Source: Medicago truncatula
Taxonomy: Eukaryota; Streptophyta; Magnoliopsida; Fabales; Fabaceae
Direction of reading: 5' to 3'
NCBI RefSeq assembly: GCF_003473485.1
Contig: NC_053045.1
Location: forward strand, 50,510,494 to 50,574,493
DNA length: 64,000 nt
The notes under the pieces were generated by a model, which was not told the DNA's origin, ran no database searches, and saw only the letters and a list, made by a program, of their open reading frames with translations. Below, one piece after another: positions 42,854-54,975 of this stretch (position 1 is its first letter; each line of letters starts with the position of its first letter). Made by a program: the position numbers and the translations under genes.

Positions 42854-43034
42854 TCTAACGGTGAACAGGTGAGTGAGGGAAATATATGACCGTTGATGAA
42901 TGTCGGTCAAATATTACCGTTGGAGTATGAGGAGTTGTTGTACGGATAAATGTATATCATGAAAATGAAACTGATGCTTGTCACGTGCCACGTCTATTTT
43001 ATTGTCCCCTAATATCCGTTTACACATGACCGTT
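42854..43034. promoter_or_regulatory. Cluster of MSA-like (AACGG) sites upstream of SCL28
   Basis: Five AACGG cores in 181 bp: TCTAACGGTGA at 42854-42864 (plus); CAACGGTCA at 42887-42895 (minus); TCCAACGGTAA at 42914-42924 (minus); AACGGATA at 43013-43020 (minus); AACGGTCA at 43027-43034 (minus). Two match the MSA consensus YCYAACGGYYA at 10 of 11 positions. MSA elements recruit MYB3R activators and repressors in G2/M genes; SCL28 is a known MYB3R target in Arabidopsis. Confidence 0.6.
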
Positions 43035-43365
43035 ACTTTTGCTATAGAGTTGGTTTATTTTTTCTGGGGTACAATTTCCAGGATAGTGTGTTTTTTGTCA
43101 TCATCATTCATGGTTGCATTTGCATGTTCTAGAGAAGAAGATATCTATTGGGTCAATGTGCATGGTTGGATTTGATCGATTTTGTTTGCTTACTATATTA
43201 GATCTAAAATCAATTTAGTTGGTCTAAAAGACTTTTTAAATAACTTTTAAAAACGATATCTAAAAAAAATTGATATAGATGTCTATTAGTCATTATAAAC
43301 TAGCGTAGCATCTTATAATTAGACTATAAGGTGTGTCATTTAGAGACACAAAAGTTAGAATTATA

Positions 43366-43644
43366 CTCCTCTGTTTCGAGTGTCGTTTTAGCAAAAAAAA
43401 AAATTGTTTTTCAATAAATGTCATTTTCAGTTTTTAAATGCAATAATTTTTTTCTTTTCAATTGTACCCTTCAATTAATATTATGTTACATTACTTTCAA
43501 AGTATTATTTTTTCTTTAATGAAAAACAAACCAATAGTTGATTAAGATAATTTGGTAAAATTGCTATGACATTTGACTATTTTATTTTATTCTTTAATCT
43601 GTGTGCAATTGACTAAAACGACGCTCATTTTAAAACGGAGTGAG
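43366..43644. mobile_element. Stowaway-like MITE, 279 bp
   Basis: It starts CTCCTCTGTTTCGAGTGTCG and ends AAAACGGAGTGAG, with TA on both sides. Subterminal CGTTTTAG/CTAAAACG are inverted. Confidence 0.75.
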
Positions 43645-43750
43645 TATTAAACATCATATAAAATACAACTCAAATGTGTGTGATGTGACTTTTTTTTTTC
43701 TCTGACCCTCTTTTAAAAAAAATCCATGTGTGACCCCCTATCAAAATTAT

Positions 43751-44593
43751 TCACCAAAATGACCCACTTTCTTTTTTTGTCCTTTTCCCCATTCTCGTAG
43801 CACATAATTTATCTTTTTTATTTCGTACGGGTCGTTGGTTTTGCTCTTGCTCTTCCTCATGCTCTTCCTGTTCCACATCCTCGTCAGGAATTTCAACATC
43901 ATCATTAGTTTCCATAGTGACTTCATTTTGCACTTGTGAAGCTGAGTTGGTCCAGATTTCATTAACGAAGTCATCGTCATTAAACCCTGCTGCCAAACTT
44001 TCTATGGTATTAGTTTGTGAATTTGGCCATTGAGGTGCGTAGCTTGTTTGGGGATAGTTTACAATGTGTGGAGGGGTTGGTAGGTTGAACGAGGAGTATT
44101 GTGATTGGTCTGGGTAACTGGTTTGTGTGGTGTACTGAGTTGGATTGAAGTCATCAAATGAATAGTTTGATGTTCGGGAGCTTTCTCCGTGATGACTTTG
44201 TTGAGAATAGCTTGGATATGGAATTGGGGTGTTATGTAAGATTTGGTTTGTGGGTTGTGGCGGTGATTGGTAAGTTTGGTTATAGTTGTAGTTGGTGGAT
44301 GGGTTAAAGCTTTGGTCAAAGTTAGTGGGTGGAGGTGTCATGAATTGGTTATAGGGTGGAGGTGTATTTGACCACATATTTTCATCTGGCACCGTATAAG
44401 TTTCTGGCGTTGCAGGATAGTCACGCGTCAATTCTGGTAAAATTTTTGCACATGATTGCCTTGGGTTTGACAATAATACTTCTCTAGAAAGCCACAGATG
44501 ATACAAAAATGCGAAGATTAAAGAAAGGTCAACCCAATAGTACTCGCATAAGGACTGAAATGGACGAGGAGGTGGTAGAGAGGACTCCGACAC
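43751..44593 (-). CDS. Pro/Asn/Tyr-rich accessory ORF of the MULE
   Basis: 280 codons on the minus strand inside the MULE. The first 40 or so residues are antisense to the transposase C-terminus, so the genuine part probably begins later, for example at MWSNTPPPYNQF, or upstream exons are lost. The body is low-complexity Pro/Asn/Gln/Tyr/Ser (PPPYNQFMTPPPTNFDQ...), followed by an acidic stretch (EEQ/EEEQEQ) and a basic end RPVRNKKDKLCATRMGKRTKK. I recognise no domain. Opposing second genes are known in some plant MULEs, often plant-mobile-domain proteins whose C-termini are low-complexity; this may be such a remnant. Composition differs sharply from neighbouring genes. Functionality is doubtful. 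Confidence 0.4.
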   Translation of the reverse strand: MSESSLPPPRPFQSLCEYYWVDLSLIFAFLYHLWLSREVLLSNPRQSCAKILPELTRDYPATPETYTVPDENMWSNTPPPYNQFMTPPPTNFDQSFNPSTNYNYNQTYQSPPQPTNQILHNTPIPYPSYSQQSHHGESSRTSNYSFDDFNPTQYTTQTSYPDQSQYSSFNLPTPPHIVNYPQTSYAPQWPNSQTNTIESLAAGFNDDDFVNEIWTNSASQVQNEVTMETNDDVEIPDEDVEQEEHEEEQEQNQRPVRNKKDKLCATRMGKRTKKESGSFW

Positions 44594-44664
44594 CGAGACA
44601 GTGTGGGTTGTGTCGGCATACCGGTCATATTAGGAGAAATTGTCTGAGTATAAATAACCGGTAG
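44510..44664 (+). pseudogene. MuDR-type transposase C-terminus with zinc knuckle
   Basis: The frame reads MRRLKKGQPNSTRIRTEMDEE...PRQCGLCRHTGHIRRNCLSINNR and stops at TAG (44662-44664). CGLCRHTGHIRRNC is a CX2CX4HX4C zinc knuckle, standard at the C-terminus of plant MULE transposases after the SWIM finger, with the usual preceding GxPxSTRIR-type linker. The DDE core and SWIM finger are absent. It overlaps the start of the opposing ORF by about 85 bp. Confidence 0.8.
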
Positions 44665-45009
44665 TTAATAACGTTATGTATTATGTGTTCAAATAAATTA
44701 CTATGTTTTTATTTATCATTATTATTTGTGTTTTAAATAAACAAATGTTGCCCAAAAAAATAAAAAAAAATAAAAATTCAGTCCTGCCATTTCAAATGGC
44801 GGTAATGGAAAAAAAATTAAAAAAAAGTCAAACCTGCATGGCCAGTCAGGATTTGACATGTGTCAGAGAGCGGTTCATTCCCGCCGTTTCAAATGATGGG
44901 AATGGGGAAAAGAACAAAAAAAACGGACAAAAAAAGTAAGTGTTGATAGGGTCAAACATGGATTTTTTTTTTTTAAAAGAGGGTCGGAAAAATAAAATTC
45001 GTGTGATGT

Positions 45010-46649
45010 TGGAATCGAGGAGAGAGAAAAGTGATTATACATATGGTCTTGATGTGGATCGTGTCCTAACAATGTTTATTTTTTTATTTTTATTTTTAAA
45101 ATGTCCTAACAATATTTTTGTTAATGTATACTAAGATACTTTTTCCTTGAGATTAGAGGATGTAATCCAAGATATACACCGTTAAAAATATACACCTGTT
45201 TTTTTATTTTATTTTGTTGTTATGGTTGATTATTTATAAATAATTAAGTAGTAGAGATTTGTTTTTTTTTAATTACAATCATTTAAAATTGTTTATTAAA
45301 TCTAGCCGTTTTTCTTACGGTATAAAATCTAACAGTTTTTTTTTTTTTTGGAAAAGAAAATCTAACAGTTATGAAGTGTTTGTTTTATGATTGTAAAAAT
45401 TATTCCCAGTGATAATTGATGTTTATAACACGACTTTTGCTAGTTACACGTCTAATTTTCTGGTTATACTTTTCAAAATATTTAACTGTTATGAAGTGTT
45501 TGTTTTATAATTGTAAAAGTTATTCTCAATAATATGTAAAAAAAAAAATACATATTTGATTGATGCTTACGAGTTATGACGCTTATTTAACACGCAACAA
45601 AATTATTTTTTCTTCAAAACATTTGGGGGTGGAGGAAATAATGGAAGTCATCAAAGTAATATCATGGAGATGGTTTCTTGCAAGGAAAAAATGGGGACCT
45701 TCTTTGTCTTAATGTTTGATGTATGGTGTTTAATCGTGGGACAAGTACCCCTTGTACATTTCTCGACTTGTAGGTTAAGTACTATTTGTACTTCTCTTAA
45801 TATTTAAAGATTTTGATGTTAAAAAGAAATAGCATATGTAAATGTACTTAAACTGAGTTTGTGCAACGTACTTAAACCTCTAAATGTATTTGAATTGAGT
45901 TTATGTACAGGTACTTGAACTAAGTTTGAGTAAAATCCTGCTGGTAGTTAAGTTTCTCTTGTACTCTTTCATAAAACCGACGTGACTTTTAGCGTACTTT
46001 ACCCCCACCACTTTTAAAGTAGAAAACCATTTTATGTTTTAATCAGTCAGAATAAGGGGTCTATTTGGCACGGGAAGCGCATTTCCCTTATCTGTTTCAC
46101 ATTTTGCACTTGTAGTGGTGTATTGGGTCCTTGAATATCATTCAAGAAAAACAGATTTTAAGGAAATTGGTTGAGTAAATACATCTTAGTATAGACTGTA
46201 AAAAATTGAGTGTAAAAACTAGATTTTAAGTCGTTTCTCACTTGTTCACTTCTCATTTTTGAAGATATAAATTGAGTGTTAAAAATGAGTAAAACTTCAG
46301 AGTTTTTTTTCACTTGGTTAATAAAAATATCAATAAAACACTAGCAGTAACTAAATTGGATTTAAATTGTTGGAAGAAGAAGAGATGGTTACAATTTTAT
46401 TAATCATGAATTATTCTAATCATATGCAGATACTGCTGAATACCGTATAACCTACAACAAAGCATCCACGAATATTTCCATGATAAGTAAGTAAAAGCAC
46501 ACGCTCCTTGTAGATCTTTAAATTCATAAATAACATCATATAGCACAAAACCAGATTAAAATGCAACGTTCTTTTGTGTATTAGTTCATATTTTAATAAA
46601 CTAACTAAAGAGTTCAATAGTTTATCTTCTAGCTTTTTTTCATAAGGGA
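45010..46649. other. Intergenic, AT-rich
   Basis: An imperfect direct repeat of about 60 bp (AACAGTTATGAAGTGTTTGT...) occurs at 45362-45420 and 45482-45540. No gene or element boundary is supported. Confidence 0.5.
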
Positions 46650-49600
46650 TCAGACTAACTCCAAAAACAAAGCTTCTTGCTTATTGGTTAAGCCAAGTTC
46701 GTCCAATGTCACAGCACTTTCCTCAACACCAAAGGCACGCCTAGGATATGGTCTCACCTGCCCCAACAATAACCAACAGAAACAAAAAAAATCATCATTT
46801 TTCTGAATAATTAGGATCTAAATTTTCAGATAAGAATGATAGGCTGAAAGTTGGGATTTCTCACCAGTCTGTAACTGCTTGGTTTGACCTGTCTACCAAT
46901 ATCTATGAAGTCGAAAAGAGACTGAAAATTTCCAGGATAAGACTAGTTTAGCATGTATGCACCGAAATAAAGGAGGAACACACTAGCAGCATATTTTATT
47001 ACAGGCATCTTACCTGGAGCTTATGAGATCTTAGGAATCGGCGCCCACGACGGCTGCCATCTGGCATTTTTACCATCAGATTCACAGCATTGTCATCATC
47101 CGAGGATGGTTCTGGTGGTAGAGAAACTTCTTTGGCAGCTAACTGTGCTTCCAATTCCTGACAGTTTATGAAAATGCAGGAGTAAGCAACACCGAAATGG
47201 GAATTTGATTTCTATCCATAGTAAAGTATGGGTTTGATGTCCGATATAACTAATTGCAATGAAAAAACCATGCAATTAGTTACAGATCTATTGTTACCTG
47301 CTCTTCCTGCAACTTTCTTTGAGATTCTTCTGCTCTCCGTTTTTCCTCTTCGCGAGCAGCCTCGGCTTCCGCGATGGCCTTCAATTCTTTTTCTCTGTCT
47401 GCTTCTAACGATGCAAGGTACTCATCATCCTGAGTCAAATAAACATAGACAGCAATAGCCACAATTAGACCATCTCATAAAACCTATAACTTTAACCTAT
47501 GTAAGAAATAAGTGACACCTGCTGTTCCCTTATCAAGCGCTGAGCCTCCAATGATGGTGAAGGAGGGCGATATGCAAGAGGTGCGGGCCGAGGATGGAAA
47601 CCCCTATTCTGCATGAACTCATGTGGTGCATAAGCACGGCGATAACCACTTCCTTCCGGGATTCCACCGAACATTGCAGCCTCAAGCATTACTGCTTCAT
47701 CATGTTCCACTGAAGACATGCCACCCCACTGTAAATATTGAAAATTAGGATGCAAGTACAAGTTCAGATGACATGACAAGTAAATAGAGTTTTATCCCGT
47801 TCTGAAAATTCATAAAGTGAAGGACTATACTTCATCAGACGGGAAGGAATTGTCATTATGCGGAGGACTGCTGCTTTCAGGAACTGTTGTGCCTGCCGGT
47901 GTGCTAGACTCGATTAATTCAGCATCTTTGCCTGACCCTGTGGAGCTAAGTGACACATGTCTAGTAGACCTGTTCCTAACCAAAGGCATCTCCTCTACAT
48001 CTTCATCTTCTTCATCCTCATCTTCTCCTGCCTGCAATCTACAATGACCATAATTACTACCACAGTACCATGTCATGTATTAAGAAAAATGCTACTGCTG
48101 AGTTCATTGCAGTAGCCACAGGTGGACAACAAGCAGGACAAAAAATAATTTACCTTCCATTTGAAGACACTTCCCCTAATTCAACTCCTTGTGCCTTAGA
48201 TGGCCCTGCTGTAGGTGCTCCAACGTCACCTTCTTGTACACGCCGTGCTTTTTCTTGCTCTGCTGTCTGGATTTATTTCATGTCAGAAGCAATTCAGGCT
48301 CCAAATTTCCAATATAAAAAAAATAAAGTCAAAGTTACAGCACTGGGCTGTTCTGGTTATAACAACTTAAAGGTGTACCTTCAAGGACAATGAAACTGCA
48401 TGAGCAAGCTCAGGATCCTCTAAAAGTGATTGCCTTGGGTTAGGCCCAGATTCACTCACGTCCTGCACCATGTGGGAAATACAAATTAATACAACATATA
48501 AGATTAGAGGAACCCGGAAAAAACAATTAAGAAATAGGCATACAATTTGTCTGTCAAGTTCATGATTGCTGTAATTTTCCTCAGCCTCTCGTCTGGATGC
48601 CTCAATGGCTGCACGAATCATTTCTTCTTCTATGTCATTGCTGCTATCTGGTAAATTCTCCAATGTGGGAGCACTAGGTCTCGCACTACTGTCAGGTGAA
48701 GAATGAGTCGGAGCAGGCAGAGTATTGTCATCATCATCGTCATCAAGTACTATGACACTCCCATGTATATCTGGACCTTGGGCATGAACAGTTCCAGTAA
48801 CATCTTCAACTATTGGAATATGGCCAGCTTGAGGAGTTGATTGACTACCATCCTTATCCTCTATCGGAATTTGCCTTACCTCTCTTGGATGAGTGACAAA
48901 CGGCGCCTGGTTTGTTGCACCAAGATGAGTATCAAGTATACTTCTCCCAATTGTAGGATCAATAAGAGAAAATGGATCAAGATTTCTTGCAAAAGATAAA
49001 AGAGATGGAGGTCTAAGAATTTCATCATGTTGATCATCTATATCCATGAAATCTCCTTGGGGAACGGTGGCAGAGCTGTCATGAGAGGCCGGCCATCAAT
49101 ATCAGAAAAACAAAGATGAATGGGTAGATTGAAAATATTAATAATACAATGTAACACCATAGTGACAAGGTACATTTCTAAATGATCACTTGCTTCTAAT
49201 GCATGAAAAAAGGCATACCTGGCCATCAAATTTCTGTCTCCTTCGCTGAAATATGCATTAACGGCTTCATTAAGACTACCACCATGCTCCTGCCATGAAA
49301 AAAAAAATGTTTGCAAATGCAGAGGATATATATAAGCAACCTCAAACACCATTAAAGAGAACTTATTCTATACACTAGTTTTATGAGAAAGTAAACAGTA
49401 TCGGTGTAGAGTAGTCCAACACCATTAAAGAGAACTTATCCTATATACTAGTTTTCTGAGAAAGTAAACAATATCGGTTTAGAGTAGTTAGAAGCAAACT
49501 AGCATAAGAGGACAAATTATTTGTCTATAACTTCAATCATAAGAAGCAAGAGTAAGATCTCAAGCTAACGTACAAGTACCTGATCAACCATATAAGAAAC

Positions 49601-50477
49601 TAATGGCATGTTTGGATTGGCGTATTTTTAAGCTTATGAAAAATAGATTTATGCAAATAAATAAGCTTTTATGTTAATTCATAAGTTGTCACTACGAAAA
49701 CTGTATCTTCATAAGTTGTTTTTTCATAAACTACTCGACAAGCTTATGAATAATACATATAAAGCTTATTTATTTGCATAAGTTGTTTTGCATAAGCTAA
49801 AAAATAAGCCAATCCAAACAGGGCCTAAATCATCCGAGATAACTACTTGCATAAGTTGTTTTTATTCAAAGACATATTGCAAAAAAAGAAGAAAATTGTA
49901 ATGGTGAAAATAGATAATTTAAAAACAAGGCCAAATTTTCAAATCAGCAATAACAAAGCAAGATTAAATCTAGGAATCTTATTTTCCTCTAGCTTTAGTC
50001 AACAAGATCCCAAATTATTTTATGCTCATTCTCTCAGATTCATCCAACATCATAGAACTGATTATAGTGACACCAACAACTACTAAACAATCTAACCAAC
50101 ACATTTTAATAAATTTAATCTAACTAAGTATATAAATTTTACTTTAAAAAATAATAGAAAAATTATATACAAATCGAGCCTCATTGATCATTCAACGAAT
50201 ATAATTCCAGAGAGAAAAATACAATTTTTATTTTAAAAAAAAAAAAAAAAAAAAACTAAAAACAACTTAACACAAAACCCTATTGATGAAATAAACCATA
50301 ATTGAAAATTCAATCGCTTTTTTACATCAATATAATCAAAACCTAAAGAGTAATAAGAATTTGTAATCAGAAAGGTGAAAAAGGAAAAGGTACCTGAAGC
50401 TTTTGCAGTGCAATTGGCTGAGAAACGCCGGTGATGCTGATGAATGTGTCAATCGTCTCTTGATTAGGTGTCGCCAT
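46650..50477 (-). CDS. UBA-UIM-UBX protein (plant UBX protein, PUX8/PUX13-like)
   Basis: Eleven exons: 50394-50477, 49219-49289, 48544-49075, 48379-48462, 48154-48266, 47831-48038, 47519-47728, 47298-47429, 47014-47157, 46865-46921 and 46650-46757. Every junction is GT/AG and phase gives 580 aa. Residues 1-47 are a UBA-like domain ([42 protein letters not shown]). Two ubiquitin-interacting motifs follow: [18 protein letters not shown] (about 200-217) and [14 protein letters not shown] (about 244-257). A charged coiled-coil (435-490, [23 protein letters not shown]) leads to the UBX domain (about 490-580: [28 protein letters not shown]...YPRRAF...[17 protein letters not shown]), with YPRRAF at the CDC48-contacting loop position. 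Family members bind ubiquitinated cargo and bridge it to CDC48/p97. A TATA box lies about 75 bp upstream. Intron 1 carries a Harbinger-like MITE and a tandem duplication. Confidence 0.93.
49347..49490. repeat. Tandem duplication in UBX gene intron 1
   Basis: A unit of about 70 bp (ACACCATTAAAGAGAACTTAT ... GTAAACARTATCGGT) occurs twice head to tail, with about five differences. Confidence 0.85.
49604..49825. mobile_element. Harbinger-like MITE in UBX gene intron 1
   Basis: The ends TGGCATGTTTGGATTGGC and GCCAATCCAAACAGGGCC are inverted repeats, flanked by TAA on each side. It has internal AAGCTTATG/CATAAGCTT symmetry. A related copy lies at 54976-55182. Confidence 0.75.
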
Positions 50478-50551
50478 GGAAATCGAAATCGCAATCGAAT
50501 TTTTGGTTTGTTTTGATGATGATGAAACAAAGAGGATTTGGTTTTGTTTTG

Positions 50552-50563
50552 GGTATATATAAA
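50552..50563 (-). promoter_or_regulatory. TATA box of the UBX gene
   Basis: The minus strand reads GGTTTTATATATACCC about 75-85 bp before the start codon at 50477, a good position for a TATA box with a short leader. Confidence 0.55.
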
Positions 50564-52241
50564 ACCGAACTGAAAAATATCAAATCACGTTCAAGTGGGT
50601 CCGTACGCCGTAGAGTTTAGAAGAATGATAGTAGTTTCTGTTGTTTTTGAGGGTTAATAGTACATGATTCTTATATAAGCTTGTTTTTTTATGTTCAAAT
50701 TACCCCTTTACTTTAGGTTAATTAGATATGGTGAAAAAATACCACTACAATTCTAATCTTATACGTCAACTTGTTCAACAAGCATACTTAGATACTTCCA
50801 AACAACCAACTTTACACTTCCACCAAAAATAAATGATTCTTCTTACCCTTGAATTAGTAAAGCCTTTATAATTTAAAGTTTAACTATAAGGTAAGTAAAG
50901 TCTGTCTATTAACTTTTATCGTTAATTTTTGTGTGATTTATCGGTTTATTAAAACTTTTATTTATCTTTAGGAAAATTACAAAGAAGGTCAAGTTTAGTA
51001 TTTTACTCTATATTTTCTCAATAAATGTGTTATTTTCTTGCTTGGATAAAAAGGTTAATGTGGAGTAAGACATAGAGAGAAGTGTTACTCAACATGTTAT
51101 AAGAAATTAAAATGTCAATGCAACTTTAAAATGTTACTTAAAATATGTTGTAAGTGAGTTATTTTTATAGAAATAGAATTTAGTTAACAATAAAAAAGCG
51201 GACTATGATAATTGAAGGAGAGATTATGTGTGAAACGGATGCGTGGTTCAGAGACATTAGTTACGATGTTAGCACATTAATGAAGCTTGGTTTGAAATAG
51301 AAATAATTAACTATATTGCCAAATCCATCATCGATAATTTGTCTGATAAAGATCCTATCATTAATTGGAATATAGAGTCTATCTGCATAAACTTTTATTA
51401 GGAAATATCAGAAGTAGCAATCAAATCAAATCACACTAAGCGAGTGGAATGCAAGTCTGAAAGTAAAATAATCGAATAAAATATATTACATTAATTAGTT
51501 TTATGTATGTATTTGTCTTTCCTTGGTGCTAGTACTTTAGCAAAAAAATATGAAACAACTTGCACTTTATTCCATTGAAAATTCATTAGATGTCAGTGTA
51601 AAATTGATTTACACGGACATTGCATATCTTTTATTTCCCAGTATTTTTGTAAAGTTAGTTTTTAAAATTGTGGGAGAATTTATCAATTTACCCCAAAAAA
51701 ATCTCTTTGGTATAATATAATTTTAGTGTGTATAAAGTATATATTACACAATTGACTGTTGAGTTAAGAGTTTATGTGATTAGTTCGTTGTGTTAAATTT
51801 GAAATACATGTGAAATCAGTTAATTAATGTTATCCAAGTGCATTTTTTAAAGTGGGGATTATCTTCATTGTTTGTTTTCTTGCGGCATAACTAAGAAGGT
51901 TTGGCTTCAAAGTAAAGTAGGGGATAATGTTTTAGTCTAAGAAAATAAATAAATTTAAAAAAACACTTACAAAAGATTTACATAAGCTCCCTCTAAAACA
52001 TAACGGGGTTCGAATTTGAAACATTTAAATTCAAAGAAATATTTGTTTGCTCAGATGTCTGAATAAAATAGATTTCTTTTTGTTACAGATAAAATGAATT
52101 TAAGCACACCTATAAGCAGGGGAAATGAAATGAATTATACTAATTTTTAAATAATCAAATCAAATAATATGTATTTTAATATGTATACCAAGTTCTTTAT
52201 TTTTAATTTAGATTTGTGAGCAAGCAAAAGTTGCTCGTGAA
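50564..52241. other. Intergenic, nothing recognised
   Basis: AT-rich spacer between the UBX gene promoter and the Helitron. No ORF or repeat boundary could be supported. Confidence 0.5.
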
Positions 52242-54537
52242 TCTTTATTATATATATTTGCGCTATTTTTTTTTAAAAGTACACGTGTCATCCTAGAATT
52301 CTAAGGAACATTTAATGTTGTTCTGATTCAATGCATTTCATGTTTTTTTATTCAAATTGTTTTTGCTATTTAATATCATTACTAAATTAAGGGCAAAATT
52401 AATGCAATTTACTTGCTTCTTTTTTTCTATAAATATTGTTTGCGGGTCTCAACATTTTCACGTCATTCAGAATTCAATTTTGAAATTCTTCTCTAAAATC
52501 TCTCTTATATTTTATTGAAACACTTTTCTTCTTAGCATATTTTTTTTCATCACTCTAATTTCAAAAATTGATTCAATTTATGATATCAATCCACTAAATG
52601 TTGTGGATATCCATGTATTTTGTCCAAATTCACATATTCGCCCTATGATAATTTCAAGTTCTAACGGTTTATGGCATGGACATCATAGATCTACCCAAGA
52701 GAAAATTAGATAATGTAATTATTTTTTTTTTTGTGGAAAATGTCCATTTGTTGGGTTTTTTTTCATCTAAAATATATGTTATGTTCGGTTTCATATTCTA
52801 TTGAAATTTTTCCTTTAGATTGTTAGTTAGTCCTGTTTGAATATTTTTGTAAGATTTTGTTTTGTTTGTGTCTGCTTCCCATCTGTACTTATTCCATAAA
52901 AGATTTTGATTTATTGTGTTATTTCCTTTTGGTTGCCATTGTAACACTAAGATCAATTATTTTCGTATCTATGATCTTTTGTTTAATTTATTCATGTTTT
53001 GATGTGTATATACGTTTGTAATCATTTTGTATATAATCAATTCATTTCTTAGACATATAATTCATAGGTACCTAAATTAGAGTGATTTTATTTGCCAATA
53101 TACAACGATGTGACTCGGTGGATGCTATCAAAATGAAATTGATTTCGTCAATAATATAATATTAATTTATTTCTCCTAAAAGCATTTATTCATTTTACAT
53201 TTTTATAATTTAATTGGGAATAATTATACTCCAAGCAATAATTATTCTAAAAGATATTTAAACATAAATTGTTACGAATCAAAAAAATAGAAACTTCTTT
53301 TTTATACAAAAAAATAAATTTAGAAACTATTAACCGTCAATTGCCAAATTATGTCTGACATATATATATTAGCATATATTCCTTGGAGTATGCATCAATT
53401 TTCCTCATAGAACCGCTTGGTCAAATATTACAAAACAAAACACGATATAATGATCCATTTTAATATTGGTTTGATCTCTACAAAAAAAAAAAATATTGGT
53501 TTGATCTTAATTGCTTTAATGGAACTTAAATGAAATATAATGTAATTGATTCATTTTAATATTGTTAAAGTAAACATAAATGATTGCAATTAAAAAAAAA
53601 GTAAACGAAAATGTCACACAATCATCCAAGAGCGTTTAGATGAGATGACACGAGTCTCTTCTAGCTTAATCAGGTCCTTGGGCAAGCAACAATGTTAACT
53701 TTTGTCACACATTTAGGTCTCACAAGACTCGAAAGATTAGTCTCCACGGTTACGCGCACGGAGGATATCTGATTTCCACAAAACAAATGTCACACAATTT
53801 CCATTTCTAAAATTGTCCTTAGCGAAATTCCTAACAACGACGATACAATATGACCAAAAATAAATGCAATTAATTCTTATTAATACCTTTTCAATTTGGT
53901 ACTAAATGGAAATGGTCATTTTTTTCACCCACGGATTCAACTCCTGATGCACATAAGGACCTATTTAATAGATGATTTGTAAGTACATTGCTCATTAAGC
54001 CTTGAGGCATCCTCTCGCCCGGAAAAAACAAGTAATTGTTTAAATTTATTTATTTCATTCAAACCCTACAAAAATGCATCATTTTAGGTAAATTTATTAG
54101 AAAAAGTAGGTAAAAGAGAACAGATGTGTTTCATTCTAATTTTGGACCAAAATATCAATTTTCTATAATATACTTTTATCAATTTTCTATAATATACTTT
54201 TCTATCAATTTAGGTAAATCTTTGAAAAGAAAAAAAAAACAAGACTCATGTCTCCGTTATTAATTTTAGTCATCCGTGTAAAATATTCCGGCATTAAATA
54301 CTAACATTTCGACGTTACAACCGTTAAACCATTCCTGTTTAACGATGCGAAAATCCAAATAACTATATACACGTTGATATTTGTATATAATATGCATTTG
54401 AAAATACGATAACTATGCGTTTTATTGATATATTGTAAATAAAATAATGAATTTGTCGTTTAATTAGATTTTATATAAAAATAATAATAATAATAGTTGG
54501 AATTCTAGCCCGTACTTGGCACGGGTTTCCAAGCTAG
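52242..54537 (+). mobile_element. Non-autonomous Helitron, about 2.3 kb
   Basis: The 5' end TCTTTATTATATATATTTGCG is followed by ACACGTGTCATCC, a common Helitron start style. The 3' end has the hairpin CCCGTACTTGGCACGGG (54509-54525), then TTTCCAAG and the terminal CTAG (54534-54537). It sits between A and T with no target duplication, as expected for Helitrons. There is no Rep/helicase coding inside. The 3' end is convincing; the 5' end is less certain. Confidence 0.7.
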
Positions 54538-54692
54538 TTTAAAGTCATTAAACCAAGTCCTGAGTTGACCAATCTAAATTGTTTGCAATCGAGAGACCGA
54601 TTCAAAAGTAAACAATACTATGTTTGACTATAAAAAATTAATGGTAACTGATAAACTAACTCATACTGGATGAACTTATAACAAATAACATA

Positions 54693-54966
54693 TCCTTCAT
54701 CCTTTTCTAAATTATAGTCGTTTAAGTTTTGTGCATGATTATTAAAGAAATGATTAACTGTGTTGATTTCAATGGTAAAATTAATATCATTTACTAAAAT
54801 ATTTTTATTAATTGTAGTAAGTGGAGTAGTTAAGTCGAATGAAATTCAATAAATAAGTGTATAATAATGGAAAATAATAATAAATGTTGCATTTGTATTC
54901 TAAAGTGACAATTATTTTGAGAAAAAGAAAAATGTTAATGAAACAATTATTGTGAGACGGAGGGAG
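54693..54966. mobile_element. Stowaway-like MITE, 274 bp
   Basis: The right end GAGACGGAGGGAG|TA is typical. The left end TA|TCCTTCATCCTTTTCTAAATTATAG is diverged but positioned correctly. Confidence 0.6.
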
Positions 54967-54975
54967 TAGTGTTTA

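Larger units (their letters stand above)
43687..45000. mobile_element. Truncated Mutator-like element (MULE), 1314 bp
   Basis: It is flanked by an exact 9-bp duplication GTGTGATGT (43678-43686 and 45001-45009). Terminal inverted repeats read GACTTTTTTTTTTCTCTGACC and, from the right, GAATTTTATTTTTCCGACC, continuing with shared CTCTTTT-poly-A-TCCATGT and a TTTTTTTGTCC...TTTTCCCCATTC block. Inside it carries the last part of a MuDR-type transposase on the plus strand and an opposing 280-codon ORF. Most of the transposase (DDE domain) is missing. Confidence 0.9.
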
